Made by a program: the position numbers and the translations under genes
Shown: positions 9,901 to 18,779 of the stretch, in pieces
How positions within the stretch are numbered: the first letter of the stretch is position 1
Layout of the letters: each line of letters starts with the position of its first letter
Assembly: GCF_000959725.1 (NCBI RefSeq)
Contig: NZ_CP009323.1
Location: 310,001 to 374,000, forward strand
Source: Burkholderia gladioli
GTDB taxonomy: Bacteria; Pseudomonadota; Gammaproteobacteria; Burkholderiales; Burkholderiaceae
Length of the DNA stretch: 64,000 bases
Direction of reading: 5' to 3'
The notes under the pieces: model-generated
The model's input: only the letters and a program-made list of their open reading frames with translations
What the model was told of the DNA's origin: nothing
The model's database searches: none

Positions 9901-11358
9901 CTCGACCTTGTTGCGATAGGAATAGCGCTTGACACGCGCCAGCCCCGTGTCGACCACGTAGCGGATGCCCGGCACGGTCAGCGAGGTTTCGGCCACGTTG
10001 GTGGCCAGCACGATGCGGCGCGCGTTCGAGGCCTTGAACACGCGTTCCTGGTCGCCCGCCGAGAGCCGCGCGAACAGCGGCAGGATCTCGGTGTGCGGCG
10101 GATGGTGCTTGCGCAGCGCCTCGGCCGCCTCGCGGATCTCGCGCTCGCCGGGCAGGAACACCAGCACGTCGCCGGGGCCCTCGCGGCACAGCTCGTCGAC
10201 CGCGTCGACGATGCCGTCCATCAGGTCGCGCTCCGCCTCGCGCGCGCTCTTCTGGCGGTCGCGCCCGGAGGCGGCGCCCTCGGCGTTGCGAATCGCGGCC
10301 GGGCGATCGTCGGCGATCGGCCGGTAGCGCATCTCGACCGGGTACAGGCGGCCGCTGACCTCGAACACCGGCGCCGGCTTCTCCTCGCTGCCGAAATGGC
10401 GCGCGAAACGCTCGGCGTCGATGGTCGCCGAGGTCACGATCAGCTTCAGGTCCGGGCGCCTGGGCAGGATCTGCTTCAGGTAGCCGAGCAGGAAATCGAT
10501 GTTGAGGCTGCGCTCGTGCGCCTCGTCGATGATCAGCGTGTCATAGGCACGCAACAGCGGATCGGTCTGCGTCTCGGCCAGCAGGATGCCGTCCGTCATC
10601 AGCTTGACCGAGGCGCCGGGCGCGAGATTGTCGGTAAAACGTACCTTGTAGCCGACCACCTCGCCGAACGGCGTGCCGAGCTCCTCGGCGATGCGGCGGC
10701 CGGTGGACGAGGCGGCCAGCCGGCGCGGCTGGGTGTGGCCGATGAGGCCCTTGCCGCCAGCACCGAGCCCGCGGCCGAGCTCGAGACAGATCTTCGGCAA
10801 CTGGGTGGTCTTGCCCGAACCGGTCTCGCCGCAGACGATCACCACCTGGTTGGCGGCGATCGCGCGCGCGATCTCCTCGCGCTTGCCCGAGACAGGCAGG
10901 CTTTCGGGGAAGCTGATCGGCGGGATCGGGTTCGGCGTCACGGGCGCCCGCGCGGCGCGCGGCTCGCGAGCTTCACGCGGCTCGCGCTGTTCGCGCGGGG
11001 GGCGGGCTTCGCCGCCCTCGGCCCTGGCGCGCGCTTCGCGGCCCCGGGCATCGTCCTTGCCCTGGCCGCCCTGGCGGGGTTCGCGCGGCGGCAAGCCTTC
11101 GCGCGGCGAGCGGCCGCCTCGCGGGCCGGCGCCGGCCTCGCGCTCCTGGCGCGGCGCGCGCGGCGGCCGCTCGGGCTGTGCCTGGCCCGGGCGGGTGTCT
11201 TGAGCGGAGGAGGAAGGCGCCGAGGGCGCGGCTTGCGGCGCACGACGCGGCGGCTGCGATTGCGGCGAGGGGGACGCGGGGGACGCGGCCGGTTGCGCGC
11301 GTTCGCCGGCCTGCGCATCCGGGTGCTTCGGTGCGGAGCTTTTGGGTACATTCGACAT
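6964..11358 (-). CDS. hrpA: DEAH-box ATP-dependent RNA helicase HrpA
   Basis: 1464 residues, longer than usual HrpA (about 1300). Walker A GETGSGKTTQ is at residues 177-186 and the DEAH box at 278-281; HrpA-type C-terminal domains follow. The family unwinds RNA and rescues stalled ribosomes in E. coli; the name does not refer to type III secretion. Two additions are low complexity: an Arg/Pro/Glu-rich tail over residues 1-145 and an Ala/Gly/Pro-rich insert around 1116-1180. Both look disordered and may bind RNA. The ATG at 11358 has no Shine-Dalgarno sequence and lies 8 bases from a -10 element. Confidence 0.97.
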   Translation of the reverse strand: MSNVPKSSAPKHPDAQAGERAQPAASPASPSPQSQPPRRAPQAAPSAPSSSAQDTRPGQAQPERPPRAPRQEREAGAGPRGGRSPREGLPPREPRQGGQGKDDARGREARARAEGGEARPPREQREPREAREPRAARAPVTPNPIPPISFPESLPVSGKREEIARAIAANQVVIVCGETGSGKTTQLPKICLELGRGLGAGGKGLIGHTQPRRLAASSTGRRIAEELGTPFGEVVGYKVRFTDNLAPGASVKLMTDGILLAETQTDPLLRAYDTLIIDEAHERSLNIDFLLGYLKQILPRRPDLKLIVTSATIDAERFARHFGSEEKPAPVFEVSGRLYPVEMRYRPIADDRPAAIRNAEGAASGRDRQKSAREAERDLMDGIVDAVDELCREGPGDVLVFLPGEREIREAAEALRKHHPPHTEILPLFARLSAGDQERVFKASNARRIVLATNVAETSLTVPGIRYVVDTGLARVKRYSYRNKVEQLQVESISQAAANQRAGRCGRVADGICIRLYEEADYLARARFTDPEILRSSLAAVILRMKSLHLSSIESFPFIEPPPGRAIADGYQLLNELGAVDDDNALTPLGRELARLPLDPRVGRMILAARDQQALREVLIIASALSVQDPRDRPIEAQEQADQAHRKFADERSEFLQWLRIWSWFEEAVAHKKSNRQLVDACRANFLSHLRLREWRDVHSQLLTVVREHGWRLNEVEATFEQVHLSLLTGLLGNIGMKADDEPHYLGARGIKFHLWPGSALVKKAGRWVMAAELVETSRLYARCLARIEPEWVEKIGAHLLKTSLSEPHWEKKPAQVSAYERGTLYGLIIYNRRRVAFGRQDPRRARELFIRGALVDGEFDTKLAFFAHNRKLLADIEQLEHKSRRQDVLVDDELIHGFYDQAIPEGIHTGAAFERWYRDEVRKSGQAEDKLRLLYLSRDDLMRHEAAGVTTDLFPKRLTMAGVEMGLSYHFEPGSPRDGVTLQVPLYALNQVDARRAEWLVPGMLKEKVQLLLKSLPQKLRRHCVPLPEFAAGFVERAGGERFGAGALLDVLIGDIRNQTQIAMKSSDFKLETLAAHLFMNFKVIDEHGRQLGMGRNLAQLRGELGAQAQQHFQKIAAAATLAPAGESAEGAELRPAPAAAGSAGRSAPPRTAPATAKGAAGGVGEGGQGGQGAPGGATALYENLTTWNFGKLPELLEIRRRGQTLFGYPALVDRGTHCDVEVFDSPEEAARIHRAGLRRLFALQLKEPIKYLEKNLPGLREMAMQYMTLGSQDELRDQLIDTALDRACLQDPLPVDDAGFHARRDEGRSRLNLLAQEIARLVGQILAEYAGLGKKLAQAKPFAAAHADMTAQLGALVGKRFVIDTPYPQLAHFPRYLKGIAMRIDKLKADAARDARQLAEFAPLNQQYQRALSQRGGAADARLTEFRWLLEELRISLFAQELRTPMPVSVKRLHKVWESLQR

Positions 11359-11381
11359 GGGGGCGCATTATAATCCCGCCC
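11359..11381. promoter_or_regulatory. Bidirectional promoter with palindromic -10, between hrpA and argA
   Basis: The 23-base gap contains ATTATAAT at 11367-11374, which is its own reverse complement, so a perfect TATAAT reads on both strands. It ends 7 bases before the argA ATG and 8 bases before the hrpA ATG, where transcription would normally begin. Neither gene has a Shine-Dalgarno sequence. Both mRNAs are therefore predicted to be leaderless or nearly so. -35 elements are weak and would lie inside the opposite gene. Confidence 0.7.
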
Positions 11382-12749
11382 ATGAATTCCCAAACCGACC
11401 TCCCCGCCGCCCCGGCGCCGTCGCCCGTCGACGCGACCGCGATCAGCCACGCCCAGTTCGTCGACTGGATGCGCTCCGTCGCGCCCTATATTCACAAGTT
11501 TCGCAACAGCACCTTCGTGGTCGGTTTCGGCGGCGAGGTGGTGCAGCAGGGGCTGCTCAACGCGCTGGTCGCCGACATCGCCCTGCTGCAGGCGATGGGC
11601 ATCCAGATCGTGCTGGTGCACGGCTCGCGGCCGCAGGTCGAGGAGCAGTTGAGCCTGCACGGGGTGGAGTCGGAGTTCTCGCACGGGCTGCGCATCACCG
11701 ACGCGCGCGCGCTCGAGTCGTCCAAGGAGGCGGCCGGCGAAGTGCGCCTGGACATCGAGGCGGCGATCAGCCAGGGCCTGCCGAATTCGCCGATGGCGCA
11801 TGCCCACATCAGCGTGGTGTCGGGCAACTTCGTCACGGCGCGCCCGGTGGGGGTTCTCGACGGCGTCGATTTCCAGCACACCGGCGTGGTGCGCAAGATC
11901 GATGCCGAATCGATCCGCCACTCGCTGGCCAGCCGCAAGCTGGTGCTGCTCTCGCCGCTGGGCTTCTCGCCGACCGGCGAAGCCTTCAACCTGTCGATGG
12001 AGGATGTCGCCTCGGCCGCCGCGATCGCGCTGCGCGCCGACAAGCTGATCTTCCTGACCGAGGCGCCCGGCGTGCTCGACAGCGAGGGCGAGCTGGTCCG
12101 CGAAATGTCGCTCGACGCGGCCGCCGACCTGCTCGATTCCGGCAATGTACAGGGCGACGAGGCCTTCTACCTGAAGCACGCGGTTCGCGGCTGCCGCGGC
12201 GGCGTGGCGCGGGCGCATCTGCTGCCCTACACGCTGGACGGCAGCGTGCTGCTCGAACTGTTCCTGCACGACGGCGTAGGCACCATGATCTCGTACGAGA
12301 ACCTGGAAAGCCTGCGCGAAGCCACGCCCGACGACGTGGGCGGCATCCTCACGCTGATCGAGCCGCTCGAGACCGACGGCACCCTGGTACGGCGCGGCCG
12401 CCACCAGATCGAACGCGACATCGATCACTTCTCGGTGATCGAGCACGATGGCGTGCTGTTCGGCTGCGCGGCGCTCTATCCGTATACGCAGGAGAAGATC
12501 GGCGAGATGGCCTGCCTGACCGTGGCGCCCGAGGCGCAGGGCTCGGGCGACGGCGAGCGCCTGCTCAAGCGCATCGAGCAGCGCGCCCGCGCGCGGGGCC
12601 TCACGCGCATCTTCGTGCTCACCACCCGCACCGAACACTGGTTCCTCAAGCGCGGCTTCGTCAAGGCGACCGTCGACGACCTGCCCGAGGACCGCCGCAA
12701 ACTCTATAACTGGCAGCGCAAGTCGCTCGTGCTGATGAAGCACCTCTGA
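11382..12749 (+). CDS. argA: N-acetylglutamate synthase (amino-acid kinase + GNAT)
   Basis: 455 residues. First step of arginine synthesis: acetyl-CoA plus glutamate gives N-acetylglutamate. Residues 40-300 form the amino-acid-kinase-like arginine-sensing domain ([26 protein letters not shown]); residues 310-455 are the acetyltransferase ([20 protein letters not shown] acetyl-CoA loop, then [12 protein letters not shown]). Feedback inhibition by arginine is expected for the family. ATG 11382 is chosen for conserved N-terminal sequence. An internal ATG at codon 30 would cut a helix. Confidence 0.97.
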   Translation: MNSQTDLPAAPAPSPVDATAISHAQFVDWMRSVAPYIHKFRNSTFVVGFGGEVVQQGLLNALVADIALLQAMGIQIVLVHGSRPQVEEQLSLHGVESEFSHGLRITDARALESSKEAAGEVRLDIEAAISQGLPNSPMAHAHISVVSGNFVTARPVGVLDGVDFQHTGVVRKIDAESIRHSLASRKLVLLSPLGFSPTGEAFNLSMEDVASAAAIALRADKLIFLTEAPGVLDSEGELVREMSLDAAADLLDSGNVQGDEAFYLKHAVRGCRGGVARAHLLPYTLDGSVLLELFLHDGVGTMISYENLESLREATPDDVGGILTLIEPLETDGTLVRRGRHQIERDIDHFSVIEHDGVLFGCAALYPYTQEKIGEMACLTVAPEAQGSGDGERLLKRIEQRARARGLTRIFVLTTRTEHWFLKRGFVKATVDDLPEDRRKLYNWQRKSLVLMKHL

Positions 12750-12796
12750 GCGGCGCGACGCGCGCCACCCCCAGTCGATCACAGGAGAAGTCAACG

Positions 12797-13072
12797 ATGA
12801 CCCGTATGGTTCAATGCGCCAAGCTCGGCAAGGAAGCCGAAGGCCTCGATTTTCCGCCGCTGCCGGGTGAACTCGGCAAACGCATCTATGAAAGCGTCTC
12901 GAAGGAAGCCTGGCAGGGCTGGCTCAAGCAGCAGACGATGCTGATCAACGAGAATCGCCTGAACATGGCCGACCCGCGCGCGCGTCAGTACCTGGTCAAG
13001 CAGACCGAGAAGTACTTCTTCGGCGACGGCGCCGACCAGGCCGCCGGCTTCGTGCCGCCGACCGAGGGCTGA
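12797..13072 (+). CDS. yggX: Fe(2+)-trafficking protein YggX
   Basis: 91 residues, the normal family length, beginning [20 protein letters not shown] with the single conserved cysteine at residue 7. YggX is a small cytosolic protein that protects iron-sulfur enzymes from oxidative damage and helps iron supply. It has the RBS CAGGAGAAG and lies 47 bases after argA, so it may share its transcript. Confidence 0.95.
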   Translation: MTRMVQCAKLGKEAEGLDFPPLPGELGKRIYESVSKEAWQGWLKQQTMLINENRLNMADPRARQYLVKQTEKYFFGDGADQAAGFVPPTEG

Positions 13073-13421
13073 TCGCCTCCCCTGCTTCGTCCGCGTGGTG
13101 CATTGGCGCCGCGCGGACGGGTTGCCTCCGCTCTTCCGCCTTTCCCTCCTCCCAGCACCTCGTCAAGGCATGCCGATCGGCCAGCCCTGACGCGCTCGAA
13201 TCCATCGGTTCGACGCCGACCGCCTTCCGCCATCCCGCGCTCCGGCGACAAATTCACATTCATGCAAAATAACGCTGGAAAAAAGTGAACGATGACGCTA
13301 GAATCACGCCTCGATTCGCGTTACGGCACGGCCAAGGCACGGATCACATCCCGCCGGATGGAATGAGACGAAAATAAGGCTTGACGCAGTAACGAAGCCC
13401 CGTCATAATTCAAGGCTCTTT
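13073..13421 (+). other. 349-base gap holding the tRNA-Val promoter
   Basis: No ORF with a ribosome binding site is seen. A TAGAAT box at about 13302 could be a weak upstream promoter. The clear signal is the promoter at 13381-13409, listed separately. Confidence 0.6.
13381..13409 (+). promoter_or_regulatory. Sigma-70 promoter of tRNA-Val
   Basis: TTGACG (13381-13386), a 17-base spacer, then CATAAT (13404-13409). The expected start is near 13416, about six bases before the mature tRNA. Confidence 0.85.
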
Positions 13422-13496
13422 GGGCGGTTAGCTCAGCGGTAGAGCACTGCCTTCACACGGCAGGGGTCACTGGTTCGATCCCAGTACCGCCCACCA
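13422..13496 (+). tRNA. tRNA-Val, anticodon CAC
   Basis: A 75-base cloverleaf with encoded CCA. Acceptor GGGCGGT pairs with ACCGCCC, the D arm is GCTC/GAGC, the anticodon arm CTGCC-TTCACAC-GGCAG gives anticodon CAC, and the T arm is ACTGG-TTCGATC-CCAGT. It reads GTG, a frequent valine codon in this GC-rich genome. Confidence 0.96.
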
Positions 13497-13520
13497 AAGA
13501 ATTCGCCGATTCAGGCATGA

Positions 13521-13549
13521 AAAAAGCCCTGCACTTGCAGGGCTTTTTT
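13521..13549. terminator. Bidirectional terminator after tRNA-Val
   Basis: GCCCTGC (13526-13532), loop ACTT, GCAGGGC (13537-13543), with A-run before and TTTTTT after. It serves the tRNA on plus and the lipoprotein gene on minus. Confidence 0.92.
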
Positions 13550-13599
13550 CATTTCGGCGACTCGAATTCAAATCCCTTTCCGTTGCCGCATTCCGCGCC

Positions 13600-14088
13600 C
13601 TACTGCGTCTTCGCCACCGCGCTCCCCGGCCCGCTCCCGACATACCGCAGCATCGACAATTCCTCGCGCGCCTTGCCCGGCTCGCGCTCGAGCGAGGGCG
13701 TGAGCGGCCCCGCGATCAGCGCGAACGGCACCTGCATCCGCACATACTTGGTTTCCCCCGGCGCCACGTCGACCGTCAATGGCTTGTCGGGCGCGCTGGA
13801 GGTGGTGATCGTGTATTGCCCCGCCGGTTCGTCCAGATAGAAGAAGCCGCCATTGGGCATCACACCCGCCGGCTTGTCGTTGACCTTCACCTGGTCGCCG
13901 CTCGCGCCGCCGAGCTTGGCCGAGCTGCGGAAGAAGACGATGCGTCCCTGCCCCGCGGCCGGCGACGGCACCGACGCCCACATGTCGCGATAGATCGGTT
14001 TCTGCGGCTCCGACGACGCGCATCCCGCCATCGCGATCGTTGTCGTCAGCACCGTCACCGCGCCGCTGGCCCGCCAGTTCCACCTCAT
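13600..14088 (-). CDS. DUF2846-type lipoprotein
   Basis: 162 residues starting with a lipoprotein signal peptide whose lipobox is AMAGC, so the mature N-terminal cysteine is near residue 23. The mature part (GRIVFFRSSAKLGGASGDQ, then VNDKPAGVMPNGGFFYLDEP) resembles the DUF2846 fold, a small beta-sandwich domain of unknown role. It is likely membrane anchored. It is isolated between tRNA-Val and the spuC gene. Confidence 0.7.
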   Translation of the reverse strand: MRWNWRASGAVTVLTTTIAMAGCASSEPQKPIYRDMWASVPSPAAGQGRIVFFRSSAKLGGASGDQVKVNDKPAGVMPNGGFFYLDEPAGQYTITTSSAPDKPLTVDVAPGETKYVRMQVPFALIAGPLTPSLEREPGKAREELSMLRYVGSGPGSAVAKTQ

Positions 14089-14276
14089 CGTGATGCCCTC
14101 CGGATCATGTTCGTTGATGCGAGAGGCCGGCCTCGGCCGGCCCTTTCAATCAGCATAGACGATCCATCCCGGCATCGCGACGAGCGTCGTCGCCGCGCGA
14201 CGCACCTTTGACAATGCGAAACCATCGCGCGTCGCGCAGCAGCGGCCGCGCGAGGCCGGCATCGAGAACAACGGCC

Positions 14277-15704
14277 TCAAGCCGCGCCGATCTGCTTCGC
14301 GGTCGCAGCAATCGCGCGCGCGGCCTTCTCGACGATCTCGTCGACATCCTCCTTCGAGACCACTAGCGGCGGCGACAGCAGCATCCGGTCGCCCGTCGCG
14401 CGCATCACCAGGTTGCCGTCGAAGCAATGGTCGCGACAGATGGTGCCGACCTCGCCGCCGTTCGCGAAACGGCGGCGCGCGACCCGGTCCTCGGCGAGCT
14501 GGATGCCGGCGACCAGGCCCGCTCCGCTGATCTCGCCGACGATCGGGCTGCCGTCCAGCGCCTCGCGCAGGCGCTGCTGGAAATACGGCCCGATCTCGCG
14601 CTTCACGCGCTCGACCACGCCGCCGTCGCGCAACACCTTCAGGTTGGCCACCGCCACCGCCGCCGCCACCGGATGGCCCGAATAGGTCATGCCGTGGTTG
14701 AACTCGCCGTTCTCGATCAGCGCATTGGCGACGCGGTCCGACAGCGCCACCGCACCCATCGGCACATACCCGCTGGTGAGCCCCTTGGCGAGCGTCATCA
14801 GGTCCGGCGTGAAGCCGAAATGCTGGTGCGCGAACCATTCGCCGGTGCGCCCGAAGCCGCCGATCACCTCGTCGGCGATCAGCAGCACGTCGTACTTGCG
14901 ACAGATCCGCTCGATCTCCGGCCAGTAGGTCGAGGGCGGCAGGATCACGCCGCCGGCGCCCTGGAACGGCTCGCCGATGAAGGCGCCCACCTGGTCGGCG
15001 CCGAGTTCGAGGATCTTCTCCTCGAGCTGCCGCGCGCGCGCCAGGCCGAACTCCTCGGGCGTCTGGCCGGCCGGCGCCTCGCCAAAGAAATACGGCTGGT
15101 CGATATGGACGATGTGCTCGACCTTGGAGGGCATCTGCTCGTGCATGTAGTCCATCCCGCCGAGCGTGCCGCCCGCGATGGTCGAGCCGTGATAACCGTT
15201 GCGGCGCGAGATCACGTACTTCCTGCCGGGCTGCCGCTGCGTGAGCCAGTATTGGTGCACCACGCGCAGCACGGTGTCGTTGCCTTCCGAGCCACTGTTG
15301 CAATAGAAGAAATGATTGAATCCCGGCGGCGCGATCTCGGCGAGCAGGGCCGAGAGCTCGATCACGGGCGGATGCGTGGTCTTGAAGAAGGTGTTGTAGA
15401 ACGGCAGCTCGCGCAACTGCCGCGCGCCGGCCTCGATCAGTTCCTCGCGGCCGTAGCCGACGTTCACGCACCACAGCCCGGCCATGCCGTCGATGATGCG
15501 ATTCCCATCGGAATCCTGCAGATGCACGCCGTGCGCGCTCACGATCACGCGGCTGCCGGCACGATTGAGCGCGCCCATGTCGGAGAACGGGTGCAGGTGG
15601 TGGGCCGCGTCGAGCGCGCGATATTCGGCGGTCGAGCGCGCGGCGGCCTTGGCCGGTGCGCGCACGGTCTGGACATAGGCGGATTCGCCGATGCGTTGGG
15701 TCAT
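14277..15704 (-). CDS. spuC: Class III aminotransferase, putrescine/polyamine type (SpuC-like)
   Basis: 475 residues, PLP-dependent. The acidic motif DEVIGGFGRTG precedes the PLP-binding lysine in TLAKGLTSGY, which maps to residue 307. Closest remembered family is SpuC, which transfers the amino group of putrescine or cadaverine to pyruvate. Context supports this: it is the last gene of a unit with a gamma-glutamylpolyamine synthetase-like and a PuuD-like gene. Beta-alanine:pyruvate aminotransferase is the main alternative. Confidence 0.85.
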   Translation of the reverse strand: MTQRIGESAYVQTVRAPAKAAARSTAEYRALDAAHHLHPFSDMGALNRAGSRVIVSAHGVHLQDSDGNRIIDGMAGLWCVNVGYGREELIEAGARQLRELPFYNTFFKTTHPPVIELSALLAEIAPPGFNHFFYCNSGSEGNDTVLRVVHQYWLTQRQPGRKYVISRRNGYHGSTIAGGTLGGMDYMHEQMPSKVEHIVHIDQPYFFGEAPAGQTPEEFGLARARQLEEKILELGADQVGAFIGEPFQGAGGVILPPSTYWPEIERICRKYDVLLIADEVIGGFGRTGEWFAHQHFGFTPDLMTLAKGLTSGYVPMGAVALSDRVANALIENGEFNHGMTYSGHPVAAAVAVANLKVLRDGGVVERVKREIGPYFQQRLREALDGSPIVGEISGAGLVAGIQLAEDRVARRRFANGGEVGTICRDHCFDGNLVMRATGDRMLLSPPLVVSKEDVDEIVEKAARAIAATAKQIGAA

Positions 15705-15746
15705 GATGGGTCCTCCGTTAGGCGGCGCGCGAGCGCCGCGATTGCG

Positions 15747-17081
15747 TTAGACATGCAGCAGCAGATGACGGCGTTCCCACGAGCTGATCACGCGGAAAAA
15801 CGCCTCGTACTCGGTTTCCTTCAGCGCCAGGTAGGCCTTCACGAACTTCTCGCCGAGGATCTCGGCCAGCGGCGTCGAGGCGGCCATCAGCGTGAGCCCT
15901 TCCTCCAGGTTGCGCGGCAGTTGGTACGGCAGGCTGTAGCCGTCGGCCGCGAGCGGCGCGGTGGGTTGCAGCCCCTGCGTGATGCCCAGGTAACCTGCCG
16001 CGAGCGTGCCGGCCAGCGCCAGGTAGGGGTTGCAGTCGACGCCGGGAATCCGGTTCTCGATGCGGCGCGCGGCCGGCTCCGCATGCGGGATGCGAAAGCC
16101 CACCGTGCGATTGTCGTAGCCCCATTGCACGTTGATCGGCGCGGCCATGAAGCGCGACAGCCGGCGATACGAGTTGATGTAAGGCGCGAAGATCGGCATC
16201 AGCGCCGGCGTGTATTTCTGCAGGCCGGCCAGGTAGTGGCGGAACATGTCGGTCGATTCGCCCTTCGCGTCAACGAACAGGTTGCGGCCGCTCTCAACGT
16301 CGACGATGCTCTGGTGGATATGCATCGCCGAGCCCGGCTCGTTCTCCATCGGCTTGGCCATGAAGGTGGCGTACATGTTGTGGCGCAGCGCGGCCTCGCG
16401 CACGGTGCGCTTGAACAGGAACACCTGGTCGGCCAGCGACAGCGCATCGCCGTGCTGGAAGTTGATCTCCATCTGCGCGGCGCCGACTTCATGGATCAGC
16501 GTGTCGATATCGAGCCCCTGCATGTCGCAGTACTCGTAGATGTCCTCGAACAGCGGATCGAACTCGTTGACGGCCTCGATCGAGTAGGACTGCCGGCCGG
16601 TCTCGGCGCGGCCGGTGCGGCCCACCGGCGGGCGCAGCGGCAGGTCCGGGTCCTTGTTCATCTCGACCAGGTAGAACTCGAGCTCGGGCGCCACCACCGG
16701 ACGCCAGCCCTTCTCGCGATACAGGTCGAGCACGCGGCGCAGCACGTAGCGCGGCGAGATCGCCACCGGCGAGCCGTCGAAGTGCACGCAATCGTGGATC
16801 ACCTGGGCGGTAGGGTCGACCGCCCACGGAATCAGGCAGATGGTCGAGGGATCGGCCACGCACACCATGTCGGGATCGGTCACGCCCGACAGCGAGCCGT
16901 CCTCGGGATAATCGCCGGTGACGGTCTGCACCATCACGGCCTGCGGCAGCCGCATCGATTCGCCGGTCTCGAACTTGTTGCGCGGGATGATCTTGCCGCG
17001 CGCGATGCCGGCCATGTCCGGAATGATCGCCTCTACCTCGGTGATCCGATGCTGCTTCATGAAGTCGTCAAGGTCTTGCAT
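15747..17081 (-). CDS. puuA: Gamma-glutamylpolyamine synthetase (GS-fold ligase)
   Basis: 444 residues of the glutamine-synthetase fold but unlike GlnA: it lacks the adenylylation loop [10 protein letters not shown]. It retains VAPELEFYLVE, AMHIHQS and the FRIPHAEPAARRIENRIPG region. The family (PuuA/SpuI/GlnA2-type) joins glutamate to putrescine or other amines with ATP, which detoxifies polyamines and opens their catabolism. It sits between puuD and spuC on the same strand. Confidence 0.87.
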   Translation of the reverse strand: MQDLDDFMKQHRITEVEAIIPDMAGIARGKIIPRNKFETGESMRLPQAVMVQTVTGDYPEDGSLSGVTDPDMVCVADPSTICLIPWAVDPTAQVIHDCVHFDGSPVAISPRYVLRRVLDLYREKGWRPVVAPELEFYLVEMNKDPDLPLRPPVGRTGRAETGRQSYSIEAVNEFDPLFEDIYEYCDMQGLDIDTLIHEVGAAQMEINFQHGDALSLADQVFLFKRTVREAALRHNMYATFMAKPMENEPGSAMHIHQSIVDVESGRNLFVDAKGESTDMFRHYLAGLQKYTPALMPIFAPYINSYRRLSRFMAAPINVQWGYDNRTVGFRIPHAEPAARRIENRIPGVDCNPYLALAGTLAAGYLGITQGLQPTAPLAADGYSLPYQLPRNLEEGLTLMAASTPLAEILGEKFVKAYLALKETEYEAFFRVISSWERRHLLLHV

Positions 17082-17147
17082 AGGAGCCTCGTTGGGTGGG
17101 CACCGACGCGTTCGTGTTCATTGGACGCGCCGGCACACGGCGGCCTG

Positions 17148-17918
17148 TCAGGCCGCGATACGCCTTCGGGCCCGGCAGGCTTCGCCGAACGCCGAAAAAA
17201 TGGCCCGCGACAGCGGGTTCCGCGCAAACTGCCATTCCGGATGCCACTGCACGCCGAGCGCGAAAGCACGCGCCTCGCGCACGCCGACCGCCTCGATCAA
17301 CCCGTCGGGCGCGAGCGCCTCGATCGTCAGCCCCTCGCCGAGCCGATCGATCCCTTGCGCATGCAGGGAATTGACCTCGACCTCGGCCGCTTCGCCGACG
17401 AGCCGCGCCAGCAAGCCGCCCGGCGCGAGCCGCACGGCATGCGCGGGCCCGTACTGGCGATCGAGCGGCGCGGACTTGTCCTCGCGGTGATCGAGGAAAC
17501 CGGGCAGTTCCTGCACGCGCTGATGCAGGCTGCCGCCGAACACCACGTTCAGCTCCTGCAGGCCGCGGCAGAGCGCCAGCACCGGCACGCCGGCCTCGAT
17601 CGCGGCGCGGATCAGCGGCAGCGTGGTGGCGTCGCGCGCCGCGTCGTGCAAGGTGCCGGGCACACTCGCGACGCCCGCGTAGCGATGCGGCTCGACGTTC
17701 GAATAGCTGCCCGTCAGCAGCAGCCCGTCGATCGAGGCGAGCAGGTCTTCCACCGGCTGGCGATCGCCGAGCGCGGGCAGCACGAACGCGAGCGCGCCGG
17801 CGCCGTCGACCACCGCGTCGATGTATTTCTCGCCGGCGGAATGCACCGGGTGCGGGCCGGCCATCGAGCGATCGGCGCTGATGGCGACCAGGGGCCTCCC
17901 GGAAAGGTGTTGGGTCAT
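17148..17918 (-). CDS. puuD: Gamma-glutamyl-GABA hydrolase (class I GATase-like, C26)
   Basis: 256 residues. The nucleophile is Cys117 in LALCRGLQELN, with the His226/Glu228 pair in GVQWHPEW, the C26 triad. PuuD releases GABA and glutamate from gamma-glutamyl-GABA, the last step of the Puu route. ATG 17918 starts MTQHLSGRPLVAISADR; longer upstream readings lack family similarity. It is the first gene of the minus-strand polyamine unit. Confidence 0.9.
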   Translation of the reverse strand: MTQHLSGRPLVAISADRSMAGPHPVHSAGEKYIDAVVDGAGALAFVLPALGDRQPVEDLLASIDGLLLTGSYSNVEPHRYAGVASVPGTLHDAARDATTLPLIRAAIEAGVPVLALCRGLQELNVVFGGSLHQRVQELPGFLDHREDKSAPLDRQYGPAHAVRLAPGGLLARLVGEAAEVEVNSLHAQGIDRLGEGLTIEALAPDGLIEAVGVREARAFALGVQWHPEWQFARNPLSRAIFSAFGEACRARRRIAA

Positions 17919-18779
17919 CTTGCTGCCTCCGGTTCGATGCACGCGAGGGCACGCGCCACCCCGCGGCAAGCGGGCGGACGAGCGTCTTCGCGGCAACCGC
18001 GCGCGCCGGGGCGGCCGCGCGGCGACGGTTCGGATCTGCATGGGCAGTCGCGGTGGACCAGCGCTGCATGCCGGCTCGGCGGGATGCAAGGGCAAGCGCC
18101 CGCGATGCGGGAACGGCAATCCGGCGCATGCGAGCGCGCAAGCGCGGCACGCACGGGGCCGGAAGCAGGAATCGAGGCGCTAGGGCAACAACGAAGCGGC
18201 GTGATACGGCCGCAGCGCATTGTGCGCGCGGGCCGTGCCGACATTGAAACGGCGCACGCAACGCCGGGAAATGACGACGAAGATAGGCAGGCTTGGGCTA
18301 GCGCGATACTCGCCGCAGCCGGTTTCGGGGGACACGGCGACACGCGGCGACGCCGCGTACCGACTTCGGTCCCGACTGACCAGGGGGCCTCGGACTCTCA
18401 CGATCACACTCGACTGACTGTTTAAAGTATTGAACGCGTCGAGCCCTGCGGGAGATGGATTCGCACGAGCGCTCGACACGCCGGCTGGCCGTCGGTGGCG
18501 ATCGGTGCACTGCGCGAGTCGCGCAAACTGGCGTCATTCGGGCCAGAGTGATCGGCATGACGGCTTGCTGGGGTTTAGCTTAACGTATTCCCGGACGGCG
18601 TCAATCGCCTTTCAAAATTCCAAGCCGGGTATTTACCCTGAGCCCGTTCGCCGCCAGCCCGCTTAAAATATTCGACAGCCCCGGCGTGCCGACAGCGGCC
18701 TCACGACGATTTTCCAGCCGCGCATCGTCCGGATTCCGAACCGTCCTGCCGCTCGCCGCCGGCGAGCCGGAGCCGTCCG
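17919..18779. promoter_or_regulatory. 861-base divergent puuD-puuR control region with three repeated boxes
   Basis: No gene is seen. A 15-base box recurs three times on the plus strand: 18421-18435 (TTTAAAGTATTGAAC), 18579-18593 (CTTAACGTATTCCCG) and 18662-18676 (CTTAAAATATTCGAC). The shared core is TTAAnnTATT. The boxes lie in AT-rich pockets on the puuR side and resemble the remembered E. coli PuuR operator (AAAATATAATGAACA). PuuR operators are the likely reading. Confidence 0.55.

Noticed and set aside
6919..11373. 1484-codon plus-strand open frame opposite hrpA
   Set aside because: It mirrors the GC-rich codon pattern of hrpA; its translation has no domains, while hrpA has complete helicase motifs.
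14427..18425. 1332-codon plus-strand open frame across spuC, puuA and puuD
   Set aside because: It crosses three well-supported genes on the other strand and has no recognisable domain.
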